64,000 bases of DNA from Dechloromonas sp. CZR5. GTDB lineage: Bacteria > Pseudomonadota > Gammaproteobacteria > Burkholderiales > Rhodocyclaceae. Under the pieces are notes generated by a model. That model searched no databases. It was given only the letters and a program-made list of their open reading frames with translations, and was not told the DNA's origin. The stretch is taken from contig NZ_VUYQ01000003.1 in the NCBI RefSeq assembly GCF_008711155.1, positions 248,001 to 312,000 of the forward strand. Reading direction: 5' to 3'. Below, one piece after another: positions 28,179-36,962 of this stretch. Every line of letters begins with the position of its first letter. The stretch's first letter is position 1. The position numbers were made by a program, and so were the translations under genes.

Positions 28179-28787
28179 TCAGGCAGGAACCCGGAACCTC
28201 TCCCGCGCCCGCGCGACTTTTTCCGAGATGACACAATCGGGCACGTGGTCGTTTATCAGGCCCATCGCCTGCATGAAGGCAAAAACCGTTGTCGGCCCGA
28301 CGAACTTCCAGCCGCGCCGCTTCAGGTCTTTGGACAAGGCAACCGACTCTGGCGAGGTGGACAGCGTCTGCGCCGGCGGGCGGTTTGCCGGATCGGTTTC
28401 GTATTGCCAGAAATAGGCGGCCAGTGACCCGAACTCGTTCTTTAAATTCACAGCGCATCGGGCGTTGTGGATGACGGCTTCGATCTTGCCCCGGTGGCGC
28501 ACAATGCCTTCATCCTGTAGCAGCTGGATGACTCTCTGCTCGTCATAGCTTGCCACCCGGTTAAAATCGAAGCCGTCGAAAGCGCGCCGAAAGTTCTCGC
28601 GCTTGGTCAATATCGTTCGCCAACTCAGCCCGGACTGAAAACCTTCCAGGCAAATCTTCTCGAATAGACGAATGTCGTTGGCAACGGGGAAGCCCCACTC
28701 CTTGTCATGGTAGGCCTCGAATTCGGGGGCCGCTGCGCACCAGCGGCAACGCGGCCGGCCATCGCTCCCGGCAATGGTCGCGCTCAT
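28179..28787 (-). CDS. tag: Tag, 3-methyladenine DNA glycosylase I
   Basis: This 202-residue base-excision enzyme removes 3-methyladenine from DNA. It has the Tag zinc-site residues (CRWC near the N-terminus with YHDKEWGFPV, and NDHVPDC near the C-terminus) and the ICLEGFQSGLSWRTIL helix-hairpin region. It is the last gene of a four-gene operon (old yellow enzyme, TetR, YciI-like, tag); its start overlaps the YciI-like gene by 4 bases. Confidence 0.95.
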   Translation of the reverse strand: MSATIAGSDGRPRCRWCAAAPEFEAYHDKEWGFPVANDIRLFEKICLEGFQSGLSWRTILTKRENFRRAFDGFDFNRVASYDEQRVIQLLQDEGIVRHRGKIEAVIHNARCAVNLKNEFGSLAAYFWQYETDPANRPPAQTLSTSPESVALSKDLKRRGWKFVGPTTVFAFMQAMGLINDHVPDCVISEKVARARERFRVPA

Positions 28788-29098
28788 GATGCGAGAGAAG
28801 GCGATTTGGCGCCCTCGAGAAGAGCAGTCATGCCCTGAACCATACGCGACGGGGTGACCCGGTGAACTTCAGCCACAACCACGCCATGCATTACGAACGG
28901 GTCACGCCCGACTCGCTGTTGAATCTCGGTGAGTGCCATATTCGCAGCCAGCACGACACCACCTTGCGCGGCATCGAGCGAGCCCGCCACCAGGAAAGCC
29001 CCCTCCTCGATGCCTTGCTGAATCCAGCGTGCGTGTTCATCCATCCATTGGCCGGCCAGACCCCGATTGGGGCCGAATTTCAAGAAAACGATATACAC
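28784..29098 (-). CDS. YciI-like protein
   Basis: This 104-residue small ferredoxin-like-fold protein of the YCII family begins MYIVFLKFGPNRGLAGQWMD and has the family His (DEHARWIQQG) and a conserved Asp (RDPFVMHGVV). Enzymatic roles such as dehydrochlorinase-like or peroxidase-like chemistry have been proposed for members, but the substrate here is unknown. The start is a GTG (29096-29098) with AGGAGG 4 bases upstream. It lies between the TetR regulator and tag and overlaps tag by 4 bases. Confidence 0.85.
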   Translation of the reverse strand: MYIVFLKFGPNRGLAGQWMDEHARWIQQGIEEGAFLVAGSLDAAQGGVVLAANMALTEIQQRVGRDPFVMHGVVVAEVHRVTPSRMVQGMTALLEGAKSPSLAS

Positions 29099-29106
29099 GG
29101 TGCCTC

Positions 29107-29736
29107 CTAGATTGGTGGTTGAGCTGCTTTGCGAGCCTGTCCCGGCGGTGCGATCTTGCCCGGATGCAACGACTCCAGCCAGGCATTGATCAGTTCGACT
29201 TCATGGCGGATAAAGGCTTCGTCATGGAAAGTATTGGCCAATGCGGCAATGCCCTGACTACGGGTCAGGAGGTGCATGCCAAGCGCATCCGCTTCGTCAC
29301 CAAAGCCAAGCGCCTTGAATTGCCCCTCCAACCAGTTACGGAACTGAGCGAAGATCATGCCGGCATCGCCTTGCGCCGGATGCTTCAACTTGGCCAATTC
29401 GGCACAGAGTGTTCCCACCGGGCAGCCGTAACGCTGAATGTCCTCGCGGTTATGAACCAGCATGGCCGCAAAGCACCGCAACCGGTCGGATGGCGTCGGC
29501 GCATCTCCCGTCCAAGTATCGAGCATGGCTCGCGTGCGGGCGGCCCTTAGTTCGATCACCGCGGCGAGAATCTCGTCTTTCGTCTTGAAGTGGTAGTAGA
29601 AGTTGCCGCGTGAAAGCCGAACTTCGTCAGCGATGTCGGCAAACGAGGTTTTTTCGAAGCCATGCCGATAGAACAGCATGTCGGCAGCCTCCACGATTCG
29701 TTCGCGCGTGCTGGGTTGGGAGCTGGGGCGGGTCAT
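29107..29736 (-). CDS. TetR-family repressor, NemR-like context
   Basis: This 209-residue TetR regulator has an N-terminal HTH (RERIVEAADMLFYRHGFEKTSFADIADEV) and the ligand domain from about 60 on. Cysteines near YGCPVGTLCAEL could sense electrophiles, as the redox cysteines of NemR do, but this is inference. It is transcribed after the old yellow enzyme gene with a 4-base overlap, and the tandem palindrome at 30842-30880 is its likely operator. Confidence 0.9.
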   Translation of the reverse strand: MTRPSSQPSTRERIVEAADMLFYRHGFEKTSFADIADEVRLSRGNFYYHFKTKDEILAAVIELRAARTRAMLDTWTGDAPTPSDRLRCFAAMLVHNREDIQRYGCPVGTLCAELAKLKHPAQGDAGMIFAQFRNWLEGQFKALGFGDEADALGMHLLTRSQGIAALANTFHDEAFIRHEVELINAWLESLHPGKIAPPGQARKAAQPPI

Positions 29737-30821
29737 GGCAGGTCGCCTGCAATCGGGGCAAAAACAGGATAGTCGACATAGCCCCGCTCGCCGCCGGTAT
29801 AGAAGGTTTCGGGGTCGGGCGCACCCAAAGGCCAGTCGTGCCTGAGCCGCTCGACCAGATCGGGGTTGCCGATGAAAGCGGTACCGAAGGCCACCAGGTC
29901 AGCCTTGCCATCGCGCAGCACGTCCAGCGCGCGCGCCTTGTCGTAGCCATTGTTCGCGATGTAAAGCCCGGCGAAGCAACGTCGCAGCGCCCCATAGTCC
30001 AGAACACCGGACTGCGTCATCATCTCACCCTCCAGCACGTGTAAATATGCAAGTTTCGCGTGACCAAGCTGAGTGACAAAGTAAGCGAAATGCTCGTCCG
30101 GGTCGCTATCCGTCATGTCGTTGAAGCGGTTTTCCGGACTCAGTCGCACGCCGATGTGCTCACGTGGCCACACCTCCGAAACGGCCTCGATGATTTCCAG
30201 CAGAAACGCCAGCCGCCGGGCTGGTGTGCCGCCGTAGTTATCTGTCCGATGATTGCTTCCGTTGCGCAGAAACTGATCGATCAGGTAACCGTTCGCACCA
30301 TGGATTTCCACACCGTCGAAACCGGCTGTCCTGGCCAGTTGGGCGGCGGCCCTGAATTGCTCGACGACGCCGACAATTTCGTTGGTGCGCAACGCTCGCG
30401 GCGATACGAATGCCTGCATGCCGTTACAGGTAACCGCCATGCCTTGCGGCTGAATGGCGGAAGGTGCAACCGGCTCGGCTCCTTCGGGCTGCAGGCTGGG
30501 GTGCGATATCCGGCCGCAATGCTGCAATTGCGCAAAAATCCGGCCTCCGCGTGCGTGAACCGCTTCGGTCACCTGACGCCAGCCGGCAAGCTGTGCCGCG
30601 CTGAAGAGACCGGGCGTGCAGGGGTAGCCGACAGCCTGGGGCGAAATCGGTACCGATTCCGAGATAATCAATCCCGCATCCGCCCGCTGACCATAATACG
30701 AGGCCATCAGAGCCGTCGGAACACCCTCCGCATTTGCCCGGTTGCGGGTCATCGGAGCCATCACGATACGGTTGGGCAGATTGAAATCGCTCAGGCTCAG
30801 AGGAGAGAAAAGTCCGGTCAT
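29733..30821 (-). CDS. Old yellow enzyme-family ene-reductase (NemA-like)
   Basis: This 362-residue FMN-dependent NADH:flavin oxidoreductase has N-terminal NRIVMAPMTRNRA, a GFDGVEIHGANGYLIDQFL helix and barrel motif, and a conserved HxxN equivalent. It reduces activated alkenes such as N-ethylmaleimide, quinones and nitroesters. Two in-frame ATGs are possible (30839 or 30821); I use the second because MTGLFSPLSL matches the family N-terminus. First gene of the operon, 20 bases after the operator. Confidence 0.9.
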   Translation of the reverse strand: MTGLFSPLSLSDFNLPNRIVMAPMTRNRANAEGVPTALMASYYGQRADAGLIISESVPISPQAVGYPCTPGLFSAAQLAGWRQVTEAVHARGGRIFAQLQHCGRISHPSLQPEGAEPVAPSAIQPQGMAVTCNGMQAFVSPRALRTNEIVGVVEQFRAAAQLARTAGFDGVEIHGANGYLIDQFLRNGSNHRTDNYGGTPARRLAFLLEIIEAVSEVWPREHIGVRLSPENRFNDMTDSDPDEHFAYFVTQLGHAKLAYLHVLEGEMMTQSGVLDYGALRRCFAGLYIANNGYDKARALDVLRDGKADLVAFGTAFIGNPDLVERLRHDWPLGAPDPETFYTGGERGYVDYPVFAPIAGDLP

Positions 30822-30841
30822 GGCCAAGTGCTCCATCATAA

Positions 30842-30880
30842 ATAGGTCAACTGACCTATAGCGTAGGGCGATTGACCTAT
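30842..30880. promoter_or_regulatory. Tandem TetR-type operator upstream of the ene-reductase operon
   Basis: A perfect 18-base inverted repeat ATAGGTCA-AC-TGACCTAT (30842-30859) is followed by a second, degenerate copy GTAGGGCGATTGACCTAT (30863-30880, 13-14 of 18 positions matching). The copies start 21 bases apart, two helical turns, fitting cooperative binding by the TetR dimer. Confidence 0.85.
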
Positions 30881-30940
30881 TTCGTCAACCGCTCGCATTC
30901 TGGATGAAGGCAGTTCCGAACAACTGCCCGGCAAAGGCAT

Positions 30941-30967
30941 AAAAAAACGGGCCGCAGCCCGTTTTTC
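30941..30967. terminator. Rho-independent terminator after ppiD
   Basis: Stem CGGGC, loop CGCA, stem GCCCG, with A-tract and T-tract on either side (T-tract on the minus strand in 30941-30947). It lies 25 bases past the ppiD stop. Confidence 0.88.
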
Positions 30968-30990
30968 CGATATCAGGTTGCCGCAGGAGA

Positions 30991-32877
30991 TTACTTCTCC
31001 TTGGCCTCCAGTGCAGCCTGGTTGATTTCAACCTTGTAGCGGGCACGCAGGGCGGCCAGATAGAGCTGAATTTCTTCCTTGGCCATCAGGTTGCCCAGTT
31101 GCTGGGTCATGCCCTTGCGGGTGGCGTCGTCGATCTTGTCGCCCGGAACGATCTTGTTCAGCCTCACCAGCGCATAGCCGGAACCCGGCAACTCGACGCC
31201 GGTGTAGGCCGGCAGCTTGGCGGTTTCAAGGCGGAACACCGCTTGTGCCTCGAGCGGTGAAATGGCGCGGGAATCGAGGCGGGATACGATCTTGGCGGCA
31301 CCCCAGTTGAGCTTGTCCTCACCCTTGTTCAGAGCGGCCAGCCGCTCGGCGCCATCCTTGGCGGCCAGTGTCTGGGCTTCCTGGCGCTTCAGCAGGGTTT
31401 CGATACTGGCCTTGACGCTTTCGAACGGCTGCAGCGCAGCCGGTTTGTAATCGAGGACGCGGGCCGAAACCAGGGTATTGGGGGCAATTTCCACCGCTTC
31501 GGTGTTGCGCTTGTTCTTGACCGAATCGCCAGAGAACAACGAAGCAAGAATCTTTTCGTTACCCATCACGCCATTGGCGGGCGAAGCCTGACGGCCCAGC
31601 CAGTCGGTCTGCTTGACGGTCAGCTTGAACTTTTCGGCAACCGGGCCGAGGCTGTCGGACTGCTCATAGACCATGTTGCTGAAAGCTTCGGCAGCTTCGG
31701 CAAATTTGCGCGATGCGGCCGTCTTCTTCAGTTCTGCCTCGATCTCGCCACGGACTTCGGCCAGCGGCTTCTCCTTGGCGGCATGAATACCGGTAACCTT
31801 GATGATGTGGAAGCCGAAATCGGATTCGACCACGCCGGAGATTTCGCCTTCCTTGAGGCCGAAGGCGCTGTCCTCGAAGGACTTGACCATCATGCCGCGA
31901 CCGAAGAAGCCGAGATCGCCTCCCTTGGCGGCAGAGCCAGGATCGTCGGAGTTCTTCTTGGCCAGATCGGCAAAAGCAGCCGGCGTCTTGCGGATTTCAG
32001 CGAGAAGTTGTTCGGCCTTGGCTTTGGCCTTGTCCTTGCCGAGCTTGTCGGAGGCCACCAGGATGTGGCTGGCGCGGCGCTCTTCCGGCTGCTGGAAGCG
32101 ATCCTTGCGGCTGTCGTAGGCGGCCTTGATTTCGGCTTCGCTGACGCTCAGCTGGGCACCGATGGTTTCCATCGACAGGACGACGTATTCGGCCTTGGCG
32201 AGTTCCGGCGTCTGGAACTGATTGCTGTTTTCGTCGTAGAACTTCTTTGCAGCATCGTCGGCCAGCTTGACCTTGTCGAGATAGCTATCGACATTCAGGC
32301 GATATTCGACGATTTCACGCTTTTCGGTTTGCAGGGCCAGCAGGCGGTCGCTGACCGTGCGGGCAACGAGGCCGGATTGGCCGAGGGCGCCGGCCAGTTG
32401 CTGGACGGTCAAATCCTGGCGCAGCTGGGCTTCGAAGCCTTGTGGCGACATGCCTTGCGCCCGCAACGCAGCTTCGTAGCGTTCGACCGAGAACTTGCCG
32501 TCGACCTTGAAGGCCTCGACCGAGCCGACCATCTGGCGCACCGCATCGTCGCTGGCGAACATCCGGTTCTTGCCGGCTTCGATCAGCAGCAGGCGCTGGT
32601 TGATCAGGTCATCGAGAATCGCCTTGCGAGCTTCGGGGTTGTCCAGCATTTTGGGATCGAACTGCGCACCGAGCTGGGCGCGCAGGCGCTCCTGCTGCTC
32701 GCGCAGGGTTTGCTGGAACTGTTGGTGGGTGATCTTGACGTCGCCGATGGCGGCTACGTCGCCACCAGCCCCGGAATTGCGTACGTAGGAATCCACGCCG
32801 AAAAAGGCGAACGGCAGGGCGATCAGCGCAAGGAAAACCTGGACGATTCTTTTGTTGTTGCGGACTGCGTCGAACAT
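30991..32877 (-). CDS. ppiD: PpiD, periplasmic peptidyl-prolyl isomerase chaperone
   Basis: This 628-residue protein has an N-terminal inner-membrane anchor (about 11-30, [18 protein letters not shown]), a SurA-like chaperone region, and one parvulin domain (about 260-360, with [10 protein letters not shown] and [21 protein letters not shown]). A second parvulin-like fold without clear catalytic motifs follows. PpiD associates with SecYEG and helps outer-membrane and secreted proteins fold. It has its own terminator. Confidence 0.94.
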   Translation of the reverse strand: MFDAVRNNKRIVQVFLALIALPFAFFGVDSYVRNSGAGGDVAAIGDVKITHQQFQQTLREQQERLRAQLGAQFDPKMLDNPEARKAILDDLINQRLLLIEAGKNRMFASDDAVRQMVGSVEAFKVDGKFSVERYEAALRAQGMSPQGFEAQLRQDLTVQQLAGALGQSGLVARTVSDRLLALQTEKREIVEYRLNVDSYLDKVKLADDAAKKFYDENSNQFQTPELAKAEYVVLSMETIGAQLSVSEAEIKAAYDSRKDRFQQPEERRASHILVASDKLGKDKAKAKAEQLLAEIRKTPAAFADLAKKNSDDPGSAAKGGDLGFFGRGMMVKSFEDSAFGLKEGEISGVVESDFGFHIIKVTGIHAAKEKPLAEVRGEIEAELKKTAASRKFAEAAEAFSNMVYEQSDSLGPVAEKFKLTVKQTDWLGRQASPANGVMGNEKILASLFSGDSVKNKRNTEAVEIAPNTLVSARVLDYKPAALQPFESVKASIETLLKRQEAQTLAAKDGAERLAALNKGEDKLNWGAAKIVSRLDSRAISPLEAQAVFRLETAKLPAYTGVELPGSGYALVRLNKIVPGDKIDDATRKGMTQQLGNLMAKEEIQLYLAALRARYKVEINQAALEAKEK

Positions 32878-32963
32878 GAGCAGAAAAATCCTTCGGATGC
32901 GTTCAGAAAGGCAAAAAGCAGCTTGCCCAAAAAAGGGGAATCATACCGTAGTTTGCCCCTGCC

Positions 32964-34394
32964 CTATTTGATTTGGGCGCCTGAAAACAGGATGCCGAGG
33001 CGACGCACGGCATCTTCAATTTCCGGCGTATGGGGATTGCCGCAGTTCAGGCGCAGGCAATTGCGATACATGCCGCTGGCAGAAAACAGCTCGCCCGGCA
33101 CGTAGGCAAGGTTTTCGGCGACCGCCCGCTCGTACAGCTCGGTCGCATCGATTCCCTCGGGCAACTCGATCCACAGGACAAATCCCCCCTGCGGCCTTGA
33201 AATCCGGGTACCGGGCGGAAAATGAAGGGAGACGGCTGCGCTCATCGCGTCGACCTGGGATTGGTAGCAGCGCCGCAGGGTTCGCAGGTGACGCTCGTAG
33301 GCGCCCGACTCGAGATATTCGGCCAGCACGCGCTGGGTGATCGGATTCGTCGCGCCGCTGCCGATGGTTTTCTGCAAGGCGATGGCGCTCCGACGATGCC
33401 CGGCGGCGACATAACCGATTCGTAACGATGGTGACAGGCTCTTCGAGAACGACGAGCACAGCATGACGTTGCCACTGGTATCGAAAGCCTTGATCGGCCA
33501 CGGGCGCCCTTCGGCAAGGTGCAGATCCCCGTAGATATCATCCTCGATGATCGGTACACCGCGCTCGGCGGTTAGCTGGGCCAATGCCCGTTTGCGTTCG
33601 TCGGGCATCTGGGAGCCGAGCGGGTTGCTGCCGTTCGATACCAGCAGGCAGGCAGCGATCCCGCCGTTGCGCGTGGCCAGATCGAGTGCCTCGACCGACA
33701 TGCCTGTTCGCGGATCGGTCGGTATCTCCAGGGCGCGCAGCCCCTGCTTCTCGAGCAGTTGCAGCATCAGGTAATAGGCCGGCGATTCGACGGCCACCGT
33801 GTCGCCAGGTTTGGTAATGGCGCGCAGGCAGAGAGCAAGCGCCTCGGTGCAGGAGTTGGTGATGACGAATTCCTCGGCTGCCAGCGGTCCGCCCCAGGCC
33901 AGGGAACGCCTGACCAGCTGCCGCACCAGCACCGGATCGTCCATGTTGATGTGGCTGCCGCTGCATAGCAGATCGGGATGGCGGCGGGCCACGCTGGCAT
34001 ACAGGCGGTGCAGCGCCGCGACCGGCATGAGCTCCGAAGCCGGCAACGCCGCCGCCAACGGTGCCACGCCGGGACGGATGCCGGCTTGCATCACACGCAC
34101 CAGGCGTTGCGAGATATCGACCGCCAGGGGCATGTCGGGCGTCGTCCGCAGCAAGGGCTCGGCATGCGCCATCCTTGTGCGGCGGACATAGAATCCGGAT
34201 TGCGGGCGGGCCTCGATCAGGCCCCGGTTTTCGAGTTGGCGCATCGCCTGTACCACGGTGCTGACCGATACGCGGCGTTCCTCTGCCAGTCGACGCACCG
34301 AGGGCAGCCGGTCGCCGTGCTTGAGCACGCCGCCGGCCATCATTCCAGCCAGTTCGTCGGCCAGTTTTTCATATCGCAAGAAGTCTTCGGGCAT
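32964..34394 (-). CDS. MocR-type regulator (GntR winged helix plus aminotransferase domain)
   Basis: This 476-residue protein has a GntR winged helix at about 1-70 (LPSVRRLAEERRVSVSTVVQAMRQL) and an aminotransferase fold I domain (about 95-470) with the PLP lysine in SSFSKSLSPSLRIGYV. MocR proteins sense PLP or amino-acid adducts and bind direct repeats. I use the ATG at 34394 (MPEDFLRYEKLADEL); an in-frame upstream extension reads through repeated TACAGT operator-like motifs. It is divergent from a DUF2917 gene, a pairing I have seen described in betaproteobacteria. Confidence 0.9.
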   Translation of the reverse strand: MPEDFLRYEKLADELAGMMAGGVLKHGDRLPSVRRLAEERRVSVSTVVQAMRQLENRGLIEARPQSGFYVRRTRMAHAEPLLRTTPDMPLAVDISQRLVRVMQAGIRPGVAPLAAALPASELMPVAALHRLYASVARRHPDLLCSGSHINMDDPVLVRQLVRRSLAWGGPLAAEEFVITNSCTEALALCLRAITKPGDTVAVESPAYYLMLQLLEKQGLRALEIPTDPRTGMSVEALDLATRNGGIAACLLVSNGSNPLGSQMPDERKRALAQLTAERGVPIIEDDIYGDLHLAEGRPWPIKAFDTSGNVMLCSSFSKSLSPSLRIGYVAAGHRRSAIALQKTIGSGATNPITQRVLAEYLESGAYERHLRTLRRCYQSQVDAMSAAVSLHFPPGTRISRPQGGFVLWIELPEGIDATELYERAVAENLAYVPGELFSASGMYRNCLRLNCGNPHTPEIEDAVRRLGILFSGAQIK

Positions 34395-34404
34395 GCCACA
34401 CCAA

Positions 34405-34486
34405 TACAGTGAGGTTGGAAAGGGTGCAGTACAGTCTGTATTTTCAATAACTGTATTGATCACAATTTGATTTTATTGTGACTGTA
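34405..34486. promoter_or_regulatory. Cluster of ACTGTA/TACAGT motifs between mocR and the DUF2917 gene
   Basis: TACAGT occurs at 34405-34410 and 34430-34435 (followed directly by CTGTA to 34440). ACTGTA occurs at 34450-34455 and 34481-34486. Spacings of 20-31 bases and the repeated ACTGTAT(T) form fit direct-repeat sites of a MocR regulator. No such cluster was noticed in other intergenic regions I examined. The factor is inferred from position. Confidence 0.6.
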
Positions 34487-34538
34487 TCACTCATTGCGCA
34501 AAGCCTACACTTTTCACCGACAAAGCACGGAGAGTGAA

Positions 34539-34877
34539 ATGAATATCGAATGGCTGAACAGCGAACTTTTCCTGACCGAAGGCAGGCCGCTACGGGTAAC
34601 CGGCGCGCGTGGCATACGTGTCTGCTGCTTGCAGGGCACAGTCTGGATCACGACGACGGGCCGGGCCGATGACATTTTTCTTCGCAGCGACCAATGGCAT
34701 GAAATCGACAGCCGCGCCCTGACGCTCATCGAGGGTGTCGGCCAAGCGCAGATTCGTTTTGAATGTCCCGCCGTCGTTCGGGTGGCATCGAGGCGCTGGT
34801 GTCGCCTGGGCGACGAACTGGCAATGGTGTTGCGTGAAACTGCAGCGCGGATCAGTCGAACAGGCAGGGTTGCATAG
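34539..34877 (+). CDS. DUF2917 protein
   Basis: This 112-residue protein begins MNIEWLNSELFLTEGRPLRV and is mainly beta-strand (GIRVCCLQGTVWITTTG, then SDQWHEIDSRALTLIEGVG), which fits a small cupin-like DUF2917 fold. Function is unknown. A GGAGAG lies 6-11 bases before the ATG. It is divergent from the MocR gene across the motif cluster and probably controlled by it. Its last 26 bases overlap the end of a convergent small gene. Confidence 0.85.
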   Translation: MNIEWLNSELFLTEGRPLRVTGARGIRVCCLQGTVWITTTGRADDIFLRSDQWHEIDSRALTLIEGVGQAQIRFECPAVVRVASRRWCRLGDELAMVLRETAARISRTGRVA

Positions 34878-35064
34878 GGGCGAGATTCTCCCGCTTGACG
34901 GTCAGCCGGACGGGAATCCCCTGCCGGCCGATCGCCTCGACAACCATTCGCCCGCCCGAGGCTTCGGCGATCACCCGGACATTGCGCTCCGCCTTGCTGC
35001 TTCGCCCGCGGTAGGCCACAAACGTACCGGCTGCGGGAAACGAAGAGAATTTGTCACGGGGCAT
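34852..35064 (-). CDS. Small hypothetical protein
   Basis: This 70-residue basic protein (MPRDKFSSFPAAGTF at the start, APMQPCLFD at the end) has a strand-rich body (NVRVIAEASGGRMVVEAIG). I recognise no family. An AGGAC lies about 10 bases upstream of the chosen ATG (35062-35064); an ATG further up at 35112 is also in frame. It is convergent with the DUF2917 gene and shares a divergent region, containing a CTGT-N8-ACAG palindrome, with the next plus-strand gene. Whether it is expressed is uncertain. Confidence 0.55.
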   Translation of the reverse strand: MPRDKFSSFPAAGTFVAYRGRSSKAERNVRVIAEASGGRMVVEAIGRQGIPVRLTVKRENLAPMQPCLFD

Positions 35065-35126
35065 CTTGGCTTGTCCTGTTGATCTAGACAGCTGAAGGCT
35101 ACCTCCGAACAAGATTTTAACGAATA

Positions 35127-35142
35127 CTGTACATCCATACAG
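35127..35142. promoter_or_regulatory. SOS-box-like palindrome (or MocR-type site)
   Basis: CTGT, eight bases (ACATCCAT), ACAG: an exact CTGT-N8-ACAG match, within TACTGTACATCCATACAGTT, which agrees with the E. coli LexA consensus at 16 of 20 positions. A third TACAGT lies at 35186-35191. Because the same ACTGTA/TACAGT hexamers cluster at the nearby mocR promoter, MocR binding is an alternative. Confidence 0.6.
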
Positions 35143-35221
35143 TTATCGTTTAATGTGCACTCACGGCCAAACAACTGGCTATTCATACAGTCAATCGCAC
35201 ATCCTCCCGGAGGTCACCATC

Positions 35222-35383
35222 ATGGAACGCATTCAGAAGCTATTTGAACTGCTGGCCGGCATTTCCGCCGAAGAAGACGCACGCCTCGCCCGCGCCAAGG
35301 CCATCTTTGCCGACAACCGCTGGGATGCAACGGCGCTGAATGTCCCGGCCTGCTGGCGACGCCGGCAACGGATCAGCATCTAA
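35222..35383 (+). CDS. Small hypothetical protein (53 residues)
   Basis: This 53-residue protein begins MERIQKLFELLAGISAEED and is mostly helical (EEDARLARAKAIFADNRW). It has no membrane segment and no motif I recognise. GGAGG sits 8 bases before the ATG, a good ribosome site. The region upstream contains the CTGT-N8-ACAG palindrome and another TACAGT, so it may be regulated by LexA or by the MocR protein. The small size and lack of homologues I can name keep confidence moderate. Confidence 0.6.
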   Translation: MERIQKLFELLAGISAEEDARLARAKAIFADNRWDATALNVPACWRRRQRISI

Positions 35384-35563
35384 ACAGAGGAAATTCGTCC
35401 CGCGTTTTAGCTGGCGGGGAACTGGAGATGGGGTAGTCAACCGCTTTGTCCGGGCACAATCGTCGTCTTCCCCCATTTGCCCAAGCGCCCCGCTGCGGCA
35501 TAATCCGGCCTACCGCCGGAATTGCTTTACTTTCCGGTCTTTTTTTCCCGGAGAATACGACGC

Positions 35564-35911
35564 ATGAAGCGTATCGACATCGACAGCGCCATACGCTTGC
35601 ACAACCAATGGCGACGACAGTTTCTCAACGCCTTTGCCGGCGGTGACTATGCCGACATGCCCCTGTCGGAACATCGTTGCTGCTCGCTCGAGCAGGAATT
35701 GTCGCCGCGCGTTGCCAATGGCAACAATAGCGTGCTGGCCGCCTTGCTGGCCGCCGACCGGCATTTCCACGCCCTGGCCAACGAGATCATCGACCTGAGC
35801 AACAACGGCCTCGGCGACTCGGCCGACTTGCTGCTTCCCGACCTGAACGAAGCCGCCCATCGCCTGATCGCCCACCTCGACGATGCACGCCTCGTTCTTG
35901 CCGACGAGTAG
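35564..35911 (+). CDS. Small helical protein, possible CZB-like zinc-binding domain
   Basis: This 115-residue all-helical protein has LHNQWRRQFLNAF (His13), a HRCCSLEQEL segment (Cys39/Cys40) and AADRHFHALANEI (His67, His69). The His...C-x-L...H order resembles the zinc site of CZB domains, found alone or in chemoreceptors and diguanylate cyclases, but the spacing of the last two histidines is not the usual one, so the call is tentative. A GGAG lies 10 bases upstream. A strong terminator follows. Confidence 0.55.
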   Translation: MKRIDIDSAIRLHNQWRRQFLNAFAGGDYADMPLSEHRCCSLEQELSPRVANGNNSVLAALLAADRHFHALANEIIDLSNNGLGDSADLLLPDLNEAAHRLIAHLDDARLVLADE

Positions 35912-35943
35912 GCAACCTGCAAATCGCCCTGGTACGCACTCAT

Positions 35944-35973
35944 AAAAAAGCAGCCTTGATGGCTGCTTTTTTT
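35944..35973 (+). terminator. Rho-independent terminator
   Basis: Stem AAAGCAGCC, loop TTGAT, stem GGCTGCTTT, then a T-tract; it starts 32 bases past the small helical gene and its A-tract also suits the minus strand. Confidence 0.92.
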
Positions 35974-36040
35974 ATGGCTTATCTTATCGGGCAACGTACA
36001 TCACTGGGATGTATCCCGTTTCCGGCGGACAGACGGCGTG

Positions 36041-36856
36041 TTATTCGGCTGTCTTCAGCCACTGCCCCGGGGACAGGCCCCTAATCATGCGGAAAGCCCG
36101 TGCCAAGGCTGCGGCGCTGCCATAACCGACGGCATCGGCAGTCCATGCCACCGATTTTCCGTGGCGCAGGTGCTTGCCAGCCAGATCGATCCGCCATGCC
36201 GAGAGATAAGTGCCGGGAGTGCAGCCGATCGTTTCCCGGAATACGGTTGCAAAGCGTGCCCGCGACATACCGGCGACCTCAGCCATCCCTTCCAGCGTCC
36301 ATGCCTCAGCCGGTTGTTCGTGGATAGCCGTGATCGCCTTGGCCAAACGCTTGTCGGCCAGGCCGGCCAGCAGCCCCGTCGATACCGATTCGCCATTCAT
36401 CAGGTAGCGCAGAAGATGTATGAGGAGCAGTTCGGACAAGCGGTTCATCGCGGCCTGGCGTCCACACAAGTTGCCGTTGGATTCTGCGACCAGTAAATCC
36501 AGCGTTGTCTTCATGTCCGGCATTTTGGCCAGCGGAATATGGAGGATATCCGGCAGGGCGCGGGCGATCGGATTGCCCGCCACCGAGCCGAGATCAATCC
36601 GGGAACAAATCAGATCCGCCGCCTTCCCTTCCGGCGCGATGAAAACATGGCGCGCTTGGCGTGGATACAGCAACAGACAAGGTTCATTCAAATCCAACGG
36701 CGGGTGTCGGTCGGAGGTTACCCGAACCGCCCCGCTCCGCAGCAGATGCAGAAAGCCATGCGTACTGTCGTATACCGCCTGTCCGCAGAACTGACCGGTG
36801 TGAAAGACCTCGGTACTCAGGGTGTAGTGCTGCAGAAGCACCGCGAGCCTATCCAT
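36041..36856 (-). CDS. AraC-family transcriptional regulator
   Basis: This 271-residue regulator has an N-terminal cupin-like ligand domain (about 1-150) and two C-terminal helix-turn-helix motifs (TLEGMAEVAGMSRARFATVFRE, then AVGYGSAAALARAFRMIRG). I start at MDRLAVLLQHYT, with TAGGAG upstream; a 14-residue longer frame runs through the promoter. It is divergent from the AhpD-like/cytochrome P460 pair and is the likely regulator of those genes. Confidence 0.9.
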   Translation of the reverse strand: MDRLAVLLQHYTLSTEVFHTGQFCGQAVYDSTHGFLHLLRSGAVRVTSDRHPPLDLNEPCLLLYPRQARHVFIAPEGKAADLICSRIDLGSVAGNPIARALPDILHIPLAKMPDMKTTLDLLVAESNGNLCGRQAAMNRLSELLLIHLLRYLMNGESVSTGLLAGLADKRLAKAITAIHEQPAEAWTLEGMAEVAGMSRARFATVFRETIGCTPGTYLSAWRIDLAGKHLRHGKSVAWTADAVGYGSAAALARAFRMIRGLSPGQWLKTAE

Positions 36857-36962
36857 AAATAATACTCCTAGTATTAATTTTGATACCCAATGATTCATAT
36901 CGTATCAGAAAAAGGCCGATTATCTGCTCCATGCACTTTTGCATGACACCAAGGAGATCGAA

